The translations under genes were made by a program, and so were the position numbers. The notes beneath the pieces were generated by a model, which was not told the origin of the DNA, did no database searches, and was given only the letters and a program-made list of their open reading frames with translations. A stretch of DNA of 64,000 nucleotides from Zoogloea sp. (GTDB lineage: Bacteria; Pseudomonadota; Gammaproteobacteria; Burkholderiales; Rhodocyclaceae): NCBI GenBank assembly GCA_016720685.1, contig JADKKC010000004.1, positions 1-64,000 on the forward strand, in the 5' to 3' direction. Of this stretch, positions 8,029 to 18,041 are shown one piece after another (the stretch's first letter is position 1; every line of letters begins with the position of its first letter).

Positions 8029-10632
8029 ATGCCCGACAACACGCCTGCCCTCGTTCCGCCCGACTCAGCCCGTGATCTCATCACCCGCTACAAGGCCCGC
8101 CTGAAGAGCGGCGGCGAGTCGCTGCGCGCCGCCTACGAAGCACGCCCCCTGACCGAGCCCATACTCAAGGGTCGTTCGCAACTGGTGGATGGCGTACTTG
8201 TTGAAATCTGGAAGGGTTTCAGCCTGCCGGCATCAGCCGCACTGGTGGCGGTCGGCGGCTACGGGCGCGAGGAACTCTTCCCCGGCTCGGATGTGGACCT
8301 GCTGTTCCTGCTCGAAAGCCCGCCGAATGACGAACTCGGCGAGCGCCTGACCCAGATGATCAGCCTGATCTGGGACGTGGGCCTCGAGATCGGGCACAGC
8401 GTGCGTACGGTCGATGAATGCATCGAAGAGGCCGGGCGCGACGTAACCGTGATGACCAACCTGCTCGAAGCCCGCCTCATCGGCGGCAACGAGAGGCTGT
8501 TCCAACGTTTCACCACCAGCCTGCGCAGCCACCTCAACCCCGGACAGTTCTTCAAGGCGAAGTGCCTTGAACAGGAACAGCGCTACACGCGCCACGCCGA
8601 CACGCCCTACTCGCTGGAACCCAACTGCAAGGAGAGCCCCGGCGGCCTGCGTGACCTGCAATTAATCGGCTGGATCAGCCGCGCAGCCGGTTTTGGCACC
8701 CACTGGCGCGACCTGGCCAGGCACGCGCTGATCACCGCCGAAGAAGCCACCGAACTGCGCGAACTCGAGCGCTTCCTGCAACACGCCCGAATCCGCCTGC
8801 ACCACCTCACCGGGCGCCGCGAGGACCGCCTGCTTTTCGACCACCAGGAAAAACTCGCCCGCAAGTTTGGCTTCGAGGCCAGCGAGAACCGCCGCGCCTC
8901 CGAAGTTTTCATGCAGGAGTATTACCGCACGGCAAAGAAGGTCACCCAGCTCAACACCATCCTGCTGCTCAATTTTGGCGTCGAGCTCTTTCCGAACCGC
9001 TACCCCGCGGCAATCAACATCAACGAGCGCTTCCAGTGCGTCCGCGAACTCCTGGACGTACGCGACGAAGGCGTCTTCGATCGTCATCCGAGCGCCCTGC
9101 TCGAATGTTTCCTGATCCTCCAGCAACGCTCCGAGCTAAAGGGCATGACGGCACGCACCCTGCGCGCCCTGTGGCGCGGCCGCAAGCTCATCAATGCCGA
9201 TTTTCGCCATGACCCGGCGAATCGCGCGCTCTTTCTGCGCCTGCTGCAACAAAAACGCGGCGTGGTTCACGAAATGCGCCGGATGAACCAGTACGGCATC
9301 CTGAGCTTCTACCTGCCCGCCTGGCGGCGCATCGTCGGCCAGATGCAGCACGACCTCTTTCATGTCTACACCGTAGACCAGCACATCCTGCAGGTGCTGC
9401 GCAACGTGCGGCGCCTGATGGTCGCCGAGCACGCCCACGAGTACCCGCTCATGACGCGGCTCGCCACCAGCTTCGAGAAACCCTGGCTGATCCACATCGC
9501 GGCGCTGTTTCACGATATCGCCAAAGGCCGCGGCGGCGACCACTCAAAGCTCGGCATGAAAGACGCACGGGATTTCTGCACCTCCCACGGGCTCGACGAA
9601 ACCGACACCTCATTGGTCGAATGGCTGGTCGGGCAGCATCTTTCAATGTCCAACGTGGCGCAAAAACAGGATCTGTCCGATCTCGATGTAATCCGCCGTT
9701 TCGGCGACCTGGTCAAAACCGAGCGTCGCCTTACCGCACTCTACATCCTGACCCACGCCGATATTCGCGGCACCAGCCCGAAGGTTTGGAATGGCTGGAA
9801 GGGCAAGCTGCTCGAAGATCTTTTCTTCGCCACCCAGCGCCTGCTGCGCGGTGCAACACCCCAGCAGGCCCTCGGCATTCCCCTTCGCCAGGACGACGCA
9901 CGCAACCTGCTGCGCTACTACGGCCTGCGCCCCGGCACCGAAGACAGTCTGTGGGCCCAGCTCGACACCGTTTACTTCATGCGCCACGAAGCCGAGGAAA
10001 TCGCCTGGCACACCCGCATGCTGTATTACCGGATCGAATCCGACGAGCCGGTCGTCAAGGCCCGCCCCAGCCACAATGGCGAAGGCCTGCAGGTGATGGT
10101 TTACATGAAGGACCAGCCGGATCTCTTCGTGCGGCTATGCGGCTTTTTCGCCCGCCTCGGCTTCTCGATCGCCGATGCCAAGATCCACACCACCCGCCAC
10201 GGCTTCGCGCTCGACAGCTTCGTTCTGCTCGACCCGGGCCAGGAAATCCACTACCGCGACCTCATCAACCTGCTCGAGCACGACCTCACCGAGCGCCTGC
10301 AAAGCAACACGCCCATCGACCAGCCCGCCACCGGCCGGCTGTCGCGGGAAGTACGGCATTTCCCGATAACGCCCGAGGTCAACATCCGCCCCGACGAGCG
10401 CGGGCAGTACTACATCATGTCGGTAACCGCCGCCGACCGCCCCGGCCTGCTGTTCGGGGTCGCCCAAACATTGGAACTATCGCATCAACCTGCACACGGC
10501 CAAGATCGCAACCCTCGGCGAACGGGTGGAAGACACCTTCCTGATCAGCGGCTCCGATCTCACCCAGGACGCCAAAGTGCTGAAGATCGAATCCGAACTG
10601 CTGGAAAAACTCGCAATATAGGTAATGGATGA
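8029..10632 (+). CDS. glnD: Bifunctional PII uridylyltransferase/uridylyl-removing enzyme GlnD, with a 3' frameshift
   Basis: GlnD senses glutamine and uridylylates or deuridylylates PII (GlnB/GlnK), controlling nitrogen assimilation. From ATG 8029 the nucleotidyltransferase motif GGYGREELFPGSDVD is at residues 76-90. The HD domain (HIAALFHDIAKGRGGDHS) lies near residue 490, and two ACT domains are at the C terminus. At about 10474, inside the second ACT domain, the frame shifts. The annotated frame runs on to 10632 with an unrelated tail. The proper sequence (NYRINLHTAKIATLGER...) continues in the next frame to a TAG at 10621. Adding two bases (ttg-g-aac to ttg-gcg-aac) restores about 864 residues. 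Most of the protein is intact, but the glutamine-sensing ACT domain is damaged as written. Confidence 0.93.
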   Translation: MPDNTPALVPPDSARDLITRYKARLKSGGESLRAAYEARPLTEPILKGRSQLVDGVLVEIWKGFSLPASAALVAVGGYGREELFPGSDVDLLFLLESPPNDELGERLTQMISLIWDVGLEIGHSVRTVDECIEEAGRDVTVMTNLLEARLIGGNERLFQRFTTSLRSHLNPGQFFKAKCLEQEQRYTRHADTPYSLEPNCKESPGGLRDLQLIGWISRAAGFGTHWRDLARHALITAEEATELRELERFLQHARIRLHHLTGRREDRLLFDHQEKLARKFGFEASENRRASEVFMQEYYRTAKKVTQLNTILLLNFGVELFPNRYPAAININERFQCVRELLDVRDEGVFDRHPSALLECFLILQQRSELKGMTARTLRALWRGRKLINADFRHDPANRALFLRLLQQKRGVVHEMRRMNQYGILSFYLPAWRRIVGQMQHDLFHVYTVDQHILQVLRNVRRLMVAEHAHEYPLMTRLATSFEKPWLIHIAALFHDIAKGRGGDHSKLGMKDARDFCTSHGLDETDTSLVEWLVGQHLSMSNVAQKQDLSDLDVIRRFGDLVKTERRLTALYILTHADIRGTSPKVWNGWKGKLLEDLFFATQRLLRGATPQQALGIPLRQDDARNLLRYYGLRPGTEDSLWAQLDTVYFMRHEAEEIAWHTRMLYYRIESDEPVVKARPSHNGEGLQVMVYMKDQPDLFVRLCGFFARLGFSIADAKIHTTRHGFALDSFVLLDPGQEIHYRDLINLLEHDLTERLQSNTPIDQPATGRLSREVRHFPITPEVNIRPDERGQYYIMSVTAADRPGLLFGVAQTLELSHQPAHGQDRNPRRTGGRHLPDQRLRSHPGRQSAEDRIRTAGKTRNIGNG

Positions 10633-10646
10633 TTGCGTGCGGATGC

Positions 10647-11177
10647 TCAGTCGTCAGCCACCTGGGCATCCGGAAACAGCACGTCGGTGTAACCAAAACG
10701 CGAGAAGTCCCGAACCCGCATCGGGTACAGGACACCGTCCAGGTGATCACATTCATGCTGCACCACGCGGGCGTGAAAACCGGTGGCGACACGCTCGATG
10801 AGCGCCCCCGATGCATCGAAGCCCGTGTAGTGGAGCTGTGTCCATCGCGGCACCCAGCCGCGCAGCCCGGGCACCGAAAGGCAGCCTTCCCAGCCGCCCT
10901 CCTCTTCATCCACTAGCGGCGTCAGCACAGGATTGATCAGTACCGTGTCCGGCACCACGGACGCATCCGGATAGCGCGGGCTTGGCCCGCCACCAAAGAT
11001 CACGACACGCAGATCCACACCAATCTGCGGCGCAGCCAGGCCGGCGCCGGTGAGGTGGCGCATGGTGTCGCGCATGTCTTCGATCAGCGCCGCCAACGCG
11101 GGCGTTCCGAAGGCCTCGACCGGCTGGGCACGGCGCAGCAGACGCCCATCGCCCATGCGCAAGACCTCGCGGATCAT
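10647..11177 (-). CDS. def: Peptide deformylase (Def family, paralogue)
   Basis: Removes the formyl group from N-terminal formyl-Met. All three family motifs are visible: GAGLAAPQIG (residues 44-53), EGCLSVPG and QHECDHLDG, which supply the metal-binding Cys and two His. The length is 176 residues. It is not next to fmt, where the main def usually lies, so this is probably a second copy. Its start overlaps the stop of the methylthioinosine phosphorylase by ATGA, implying coupled translation. The glnD end is 14 bases away, converging. Confidence 0.9.
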   Translation of the reverse strand: MIREVLRMGDGRLLRRAQPVEAFGTPALAALIEDMRDTMRHLTGAGLAAPQIGVDLRVVIFGGGPSPRYPDASVVPDTVLINPVLTPLVDEEEGGWEGCLSVPGLRGWVPRWTQLHYTGFDASGALIERVATGFHARVVQHECDHLDGVLYPMRVRDFSRFGYTDVLFPDAQVADD

Positions 11178-11910
11178 GCTTCGCAGAGGTGATCGAGCAC
11201 GTTGCGCACGCGCCCCATCGCCTCACGCAGCACCGCATCGATGCTGTCAAAGCAGATCTCATGCTCGCTCGACGCACGCCCGGCCGCAAAGTTGGCAACC
11301 ACATTGATGGCCGCGTACGGAATGCCCAGCTCCCTCGCCAGCGCGGCCTCCGGCATGCCGGTCATACCGACCAGATCGGCGCCATCGCGCTCCAGGCGAT
11401 TGATCTCGGCGGCGGTCTCAAGGCGCGGCCCCTGCGTTGCGGCGTACACCGCGCCATCGACGATGGGCTGACCGGCGGTCACCCCGGCGGCCAGGATGCG
11501 TCGGCGCACGCCGTCGTCGTAGGGCTCGGTAAAGTCGATGTGCACCACCGGCTCATCGGAGTTCTCGTGAAAGGTGCTCTTGCGCCCCACGTGTAATCGA
11601 TGATCTGGTCGGGCACGACCAGCGAACCCGGACACAGATCGCTGCGGATACCACCCACCGACGCCACCGAGATGATTTCGCTGACCCCGGCCTCGCGTAG
11701 CGCCCAGAGATTGGCCTGGTAATTGACCCGATGCGGCGGAATCGTGTGGCCGTAGCCGTGACGCGCCAGAAAAACGACCGGCCGGGCGCACAACTGCCCG
11801 AAGGTCAGCGCACCGGAGGGTTCGCCGTAGGGCGTGCGCACCACCTCGCGGCGGATCACGCTAAGGTTGGCCAGTTGGGTCAGGCCGCTACCGCCGATAA
11901 TCGCCAGCAT
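11174..11910 (-). pseudogene. mtnP: S-methyl-5'-thioinosine/thioadenosine phosphorylase, frameshifted in a G run
   Basis: Purine nucleoside phosphorylase family enzyme of the methionine-salvage branch that splits methylthio-nucleosides released by polyamine synthesis. The first 108 codons from ATG 11910 (MLAIIGGSGLTQL..., ARHGYGHTIPPHRVNYQANLW, VGGIRSD) are in one frame. After TW the rest (GRKSTFHENSDEPVVHIDF, GPRLETAAEI, VGMTGMPEAALARELG) is in another, ending at 11174. Restoring one G in the run at 11585-11588 joins them into 245 residues, the length of the Pseudomonas methylthioinosine phosphorylase. Substrate (MTI or MTA) cannot be decided here. It is coupled to def by an ATGA overlap. 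Confidence 0.85.
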
Positions 11911-12041
11911 GCCGCGCTACTCCTAGAAAGACGCTATGGGGCGCGATGTTAGCATGCGCGCCGCCACAAGCTCGCTATGCTGCAATGCGCAAATACGTGC
12001 TAAAATGTCAAGCTATACAAGTACTTTCGGTATCCATACAC

Positions 12042-13856
<1,815 letters not shown>

Positions 13857-13897
13857 CAGCAATGAAAACGCCGGAGAAAACCCCGGCGCCCATAAGA

Positions 13898-13924
13898 AAC
13901 GCGGCTCAAGGGCCGCGTTTTTTT
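13898..13924 (+). terminator. Rho-independent terminator after typA
   Basis: An 8-base-pair stem (AACGCGGC with GCCGCGTT), 6-base loop, then seven T. It lies between the convergent typA and galU ends. A second smaller GC hairpin (13870-13888) precedes it. Confidence 0.85.
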
Positions 13925-13942
13925 ATGTCCTGATTTTTCCGC

Positions 13943-14818
13943 TTACGAACCCCGGGACGCCAGAAAGGCTGCAAATTCGACCCCCACTTCAGGGTGCTTC
14001 AGACCGAGTTCGACCGTTGCCTGCAGGTAGCCCAGCTTCGATCCGCAGTCGTAGCGGACGCCCTTGAACTGGTAGGCGAGCACGGCTTCTTCCTGCAGCA
14101 GCGAGGCAATTGCATCGGTCAGCTGGAGCTCGCCGCCGGCGCCCGGCTTGAGTTGGCGCAGATGATCGAAGATCCGGCCGGTCAGGATGTAGCGTCCGAT
14201 CACCGCCTGGGTGGACGGCGCCTCCTCGGGCTTCGGCTTTTCGACGATGCCCGTCACGCGCTGAACCTCGCCGGAGTCGCGCTCGGTACTGACAACACCG
14301 TAGTGCTTCGTTTGCTCACGGTCGACGTTCATGACACCGAGCACCGAACAGCGGTTGTAGTTATACACATCCACCATCTGGCGCATCACCGGCAGATCGC
14401 CCTGTCCGTCCAGCAGATCGTCGGCCAGCAGCACCGCGAAAGGCTCTTCGCCAACCACCGGCGCGGCGCACAGCACGGCATGCCCGAGCCCGAGGGCTTC
14501 CGCCTGACGGATGTAGATGCAATTGACGTGGGCCGGAACCGTATCACGGACGATCTTCAGCAGCTCCATCTTGCCGCGCATCTCGAGCTCGGTTTCAAGC
14601 TCGTAGGCCTTGTCGAAGTGATCCTCGATCGCGCGCTTCGAGCGGCCGGTGATGAAGACAAGATCGGTCACCCCCGCCGCCACGGCCTCCTCGACCGCGT
14701 ACTGGATCAAGGGCTTGTCGACGATGGGCATCATTTCCTTGGGACTCGCCTTGGTGGCGGGCAGGAAGCGACTGCCCAGCCCCGCCACCGGGAACACGGC
14801 CTTTGTTACTTTTTTCAT
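13943..14818 (-). CDS. galU: UTP-glucose-1-phosphate uridylyltransferase
   Basis: Makes UDP-glucose for polysaccharide, LPS and trehalose synthesis. It has 291 residues. The nucleotide-binding motif GLGSRFLPATKASPKEMMPIVDKP is at the N terminus and the conserved EKPKPEEAPS and DCGSKLGYLQA segments lie downstream. Its ATG overlaps the ligA stop (ATGA), so it is the last gene of smc-zipA-ligA-galU. The product could feed the nucleotide-sugar dehydrogenase locus near 62000. Confidence 0.96.
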   Translation of the reverse strand: MKKVTKAVFPVAGLGSRFLPATKASPKEMMPIVDKPLIQYAVEEAVAAGVTDLVFITGRSKRAIEDHFDKAYELETELEMRGKMELLKIVRDTVPAHVNCIYIRQAEALGLGHAVLCAAPVVGEEPFAVLLADDLLDGQGDLPVMRQMVDVYNYNRCSVLGVMNVDREQTKHYGVVSTERDSGEVQRVTGIVEKPKPEEAPSTQAVIGRYILTGRIFDHLRQLKPGAGGELQLTDAIASLLQEEAVLAYQFKGVRYDCGSKLGYLQATVELGLKHPEVGVEFAAFLASRGS

Positions 14819-16917
14819 TGTTTGTCCTCGAACAATACAGCCTGGCTATCGGGCGGAGAAATATCCGCCGCGCGCAGCAAATCCCGCAACTCGTCTTCCC
14901 CCAGAACGACAAGCCCCAGCTGCCTCGCCTTGTCGAGCTTGCTGCCGGCATCGGCGCCGGCCACAACGTAATCCGTCTTCTTGGACACCGATCCGGCAAC
15001 CTTGCCGCCGACGGCCTCGATCATCGAGGCGGCCTCGTCGCGCCGCAAGCTGGGCAGGGTTCCGGTCAGCACGAAAGTCTTGCCGGCGAAACGCCCCGCT
15101 TCCGGACGTGCCGCGGCTTCGGTCTCGGGCCAGTGCATGGCCTGCCTCAGCGCGGCGATCACCTCGCGATTATGGGCTTCGGCCAGGAATTCGACGATGC
15201 AGCGGGCCACCACCGGGCCCACGTCCGGCACCTGCAGCAAGGCGGCTTCGTCAGCCTCGAGCAGACCGTCGAGCTTGCCGAAATAACGCGCCAGATCCTT
15301 GGCCGTCGTTTCGCCCACATTCCGGATGCCCAGCGCAAAAATGAAGCGGGCCAGCGTGGTTTCGCGGCTCTGGTCGATCGCCTTGACAAGATTCGTCGCC
15401 GATCTTTCGCCCATGCGCTCCAGCTCCGCCAGCACTTCAGCGTTAACGCGGGCGCTGTCGTAAAGGTCGGCCGGCGTCTTGACGATGCCTGCAGCGACGA
15501 GCTGATTGACGATCTGCTCGCCGAGCCCGTCGATATCCACCGCGCGCCGGCCGGCAAAATGCCGCAAGGCCTGCTTGCACTGGGCCGGGCAGAACAGCCC
15601 GCCGGTGCAACGCGCAACCGCCTCATCCTCGCCACGCACTACATGAGAGCCGCATTCCGGGCAGGTGTGGCCGATGGCCGCCAGCAGGTCGAAACGCGCC
15701 GGCTCCCCTTCGCGCCGCTCGACGATAGGGCCGACCACTTCGGGGATCACGTCGCCTGCCCGGCGCACGATCACCCAGTCGCCGATACGCACATCCTTGC
15801 GATCGATCTCGCCCTGGTTGTGCAGCGTGGCGTTGGTGACCGTCACGCCGCCCACGAAAACCGGCTCGAGCCGGGCCACGGGCGTGATCGCGCCGGTGCG
15901 TCCGACCTGCACGTCGATGCCCAGGAGGCGGGTTGCCACCTCCTGGGCCGGATACTTGTGCGCAACGGCCCAGCGCGGCTCGCGGGAGACGAAGCCCAGC
16001 TCCAGCTGCCGGGCAATCGAATCCACTTTGTAGACCACACCGTCGATATCGAAGGGCAGGCTTTGACGCAGCTCGGCCATACGGGCATGAAACCCAGCCA
16101 GGCCCTGCGGGCCGACAGCCCGGTCCCGGTGTTCGCAAACCGGCAAGCCGAAAGCCGCCAGCGCATCCAGCACGCCACTGTGGGTGTCGGGCTGGGCCCA
16201 ACCCTGGACTTCACCGAGACCATAGGCGAAGAAGGACAGCGGACGCCGGGCAGTGATGCTCGGGTCGAGCTGACGCAGGCTGCCTGCGGCCGCATTGCGG
16301 GGATTGACGAATATTTTTTGCCCGGCGGCTTCCTGGGCGCCATTGAGGCGCTCGAAATCGTCTCGCCGCATGAAGATTTCACCGCGCACCTCGAGCACCG
16401 GCGGTGCATCGCCGTGCAGGTGCAGCGGGATTTGGCGCAGCGTGCGTACGTTGCGGGTCACATCCTCGCCGGTGCTGCCATCGCCGCGGGTGGCCGCCAG
16501 CACGAGCACGCCCGATTCATAGCGCAGGCTGATTGCGAGGCCGTCAAACTTGAGTTCGGCCGCGTAAGCGATGGGCGGCGCCGTGTCGTCCAGCCCCAGG
16601 GCACGGCGCACGCGGGCATCGAAGGCGACCGCGCCCTCATCGGTGGTGTCGGTTTCGGTGCGGATCGACAGCATCGGCACCGCATGATGCACGGCCGCCA
16701 GCTCGGGGGACGGCTGGCCGCCGACACGCTGGGTCGGCGATGCGGGGGTGATCAGTTCGGGATGCTCGGACTCCAGCGCCTGGAGTTCGCGAAACAGACG
16801 ATCGTACTCGGCGTCCGGCACCGTCGGCGCGTCGAGCACATAGTAGGCGTGATCATGACGCTCCAGCTCCGTGCGCAGCGCATCTGCCTGCGCACGGATT
16901 TCCGTGCTTGCCACCAT
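14815..16917 (-). CDS. ligA: NAD-dependent DNA ligase
   Basis: Seals nicks in replication and repair with NAD+. The 700 residues are slightly above the usual 670-690. The adenylation motif KFDG is at residues 123-126. The OB fold, a four-Cys zinc finger (CPECGSH ... CTGGLFCPAQC), HhH repeats and a C-terminal BRCT domain (about 620-700, GKTFVLTGTLPSLRRDE) follow. It starts 13 bases after zipA and overlaps galU by 4 bases. The zipA-ligA adjacency is common in proteobacteria. Confidence 0.97.
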   Translation of the reverse strand: MVASTEIRAQADALRTELERHDHAYYVLDAPTVPDAEYDRLFRELQALESEHPELITPASPTQRVGGQPSPELAAVHHAVPMLSIRTETDTTDEGAVAFDARVRRALGLDDTAPPIAYAAELKFDGLAISLRYESGVLVLAATRGDGSTGEDVTRNVRTLRQIPLHLHGDAPPVLEVRGEIFMRRDDFERLNGAQEAAGQKIFVNPRNAAAGSLRQLDPSITARRPLSFFAYGLGEVQGWAQPDTHSGVLDALAAFGLPVCEHRDRAVGPQGLAGFHARMAELRQSLPFDIDGVVYKVDSIARQLELGFVSREPRWAVAHKYPAQEVATRLLGIDVQVGRTGAITPVARLEPVFVGGVTVTNATLHNQGEIDRKDVRIGDWVIVRRAGDVIPEVVGPIVERREGEPARFDLLAAIGHTCPECGSHVVRGEDEAVARCTGGLFCPAQCKQALRHFAGRRAVDIDGLGEQIVNQLVAAGIVKTPADLYDSARVNAEVLAELERMGERSATNLVKAIDQSRETTLARFIFALGIRNVGETTAKDLARYFGKLDGLLEADEAALLQVPDVGPVVARCIVEFLAEAHNREVIAALRQAMHWPETEAAARPEAGRFAGKTFVLTGTLPSLRRDEAASMIEAVGGKVAGSVSKKTDYVVAGADAGSKLDKARQLGLVVLGEDELRDLLRAADISPPDSQAVLFEDKQ

Positions 16918-16930
16918 TCGGAAGCCTCGC

Positions 16931-18019
16931 TCAGGAGAACAGGCGCAGCGCCAGCGAAGAGCCCGGGGCGATGCCCTGCTCCACCATCTGCCCCTGGTAC
17001 TGGTCGATCTGGGCGCGGATCAGGCCTACCGCCTTGTCGCCGAAAGGCGCGCGGTTATCGTCAACTACGGCACCGTTGAGCCCGTCAGCGAGTTGTTGGG
17101 CAAAGCTCATCATGCGCTCGAAGACCCGCACGCCATCCGCCACCCGCGGCACGTCGAGCGTCAGGGTCACGCCCTGGGTGGTGAGAGTGCGCATGGCATC
17201 GGCCTCGAAAAGAACCGGCTCGAGGTTGGAGAGCACGAACTGGGTCACTCCCAGCTCGTTGCGGGCATGGAAACAACCGTCGCCAAGCAATTCGAGCCCG
17301 GCGGCCTCGGCCAGGCCGCGCAGCTTGGAGCCGGCAAAAGCGTGATCGCGGGCAACAACGTTCACGCCGATCTGGATGTCCACACCAGCGCACAGGCGAT
17401 CCAGTTCGGCAGCCTGCTCAAGTGCATCGCCCTTGGCCGGCAGCGACGGGATTGCCATGAAGTTGTCGCACAGGCGTTGCAGCCCCGCAGCGAGGCGGGT
17501 CACGTCCGCGTCGGTGGCCGCACCGCGGCGATCCACCAGTTGCAGCGCCACGCAAACCCAGTGGTAGCTGGCAGCACTGTGGACGTCGATGGCGTCCCAG
17601 CGGTTGTCGGAATCGGAAAACCCGAACCAGCGCAGCGGTTTGGCGATCCCGTCGAGCTGCTCTGTGGCAGCCTGACACAGCCTGCCGGCCACCACGGGCT
17701 TGATGGCCTCGATGCGCACGCCCCAGTCGGCTCGCTCGTCCACATCGGGCGGCAGCATCGGCGAGACCCGGCGGGCACTGGCGTCCCGGACATCCTGGGC
17801 GCTGGGCTGGGCTCGCACCGGCGCGTCACCGCCGATGACCGGCTCCAGCCGGTCGGACGACGCCCGCCCCGACGAATCATTGCCGAGCGGCTCCACGCTG
17901 ACGAGCGCATCCATCTGCTTGCGGTGCTTGCGCTCCTGCCACTTGTTGAACGCAAAAATGCCGACGACGACAACGCCGCCCGCACCGATCAGACCCACCT
18001 GCAACTCACTGATTGCCAT
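16931..18019 (-). CDS. zipA: Cell division protein ZipA-like
   Basis: Inner-membrane tether of FtsZ at the septal ring. ATG 18019 gives 362 residues with one N-terminal membrane segment (about residues 8-27, VGLIGAGGVVVVGIFAFNKW). A charged linker follows, then a C-terminal domain of the ZipA FtsZ-binding type. Sequence conservation outside the membrane segment is low, so the call rests on architecture and position between smc and ligA. An upstream in-frame start at 18109 would overlap smc and is rejected. Confidence 0.85.
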   Translation of the reverse strand: MAISELQVGLIGAGGVVVVGIFAFNKWQERKHRKQMDALVSVEPLGNDSSGRASSDRLEPVIGGDAPVRAQPSAQDVRDASARRVSPMLPPDVDERADWGVRIEAIKPVVAGRLCQAATEQLDGIAKPLRWFGFSDSDNRWDAIDVHSAASYHWVCVALQLVDRRGAATDADVTRLAAGLQRLCDNFMAIPSLPAKGDALEQAAELDRLCAGVDIQIGVNVVARDHAFAGSKLRGLAEAAGLELLGDGCFHARNELGVTQFVLSNLEPVLFEADAMRTLTTQGVTLTLDVPRVADGVRVFERMMSFAQQLADGLNGAVVDDNRAPFGDKAVGLIRAQIDQYQGQMVEQGIAPGSSLALRLFS

Positions 18020-18041
18020 CGAATTCCCTTGTTTCCCTGAA

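Noticed and set aside
14803..17079. A 758-codon plus-strand open frame antisense to ligA
   Set aside because: Same reason; ligA is complete with all motifs and the antisense frame has none.
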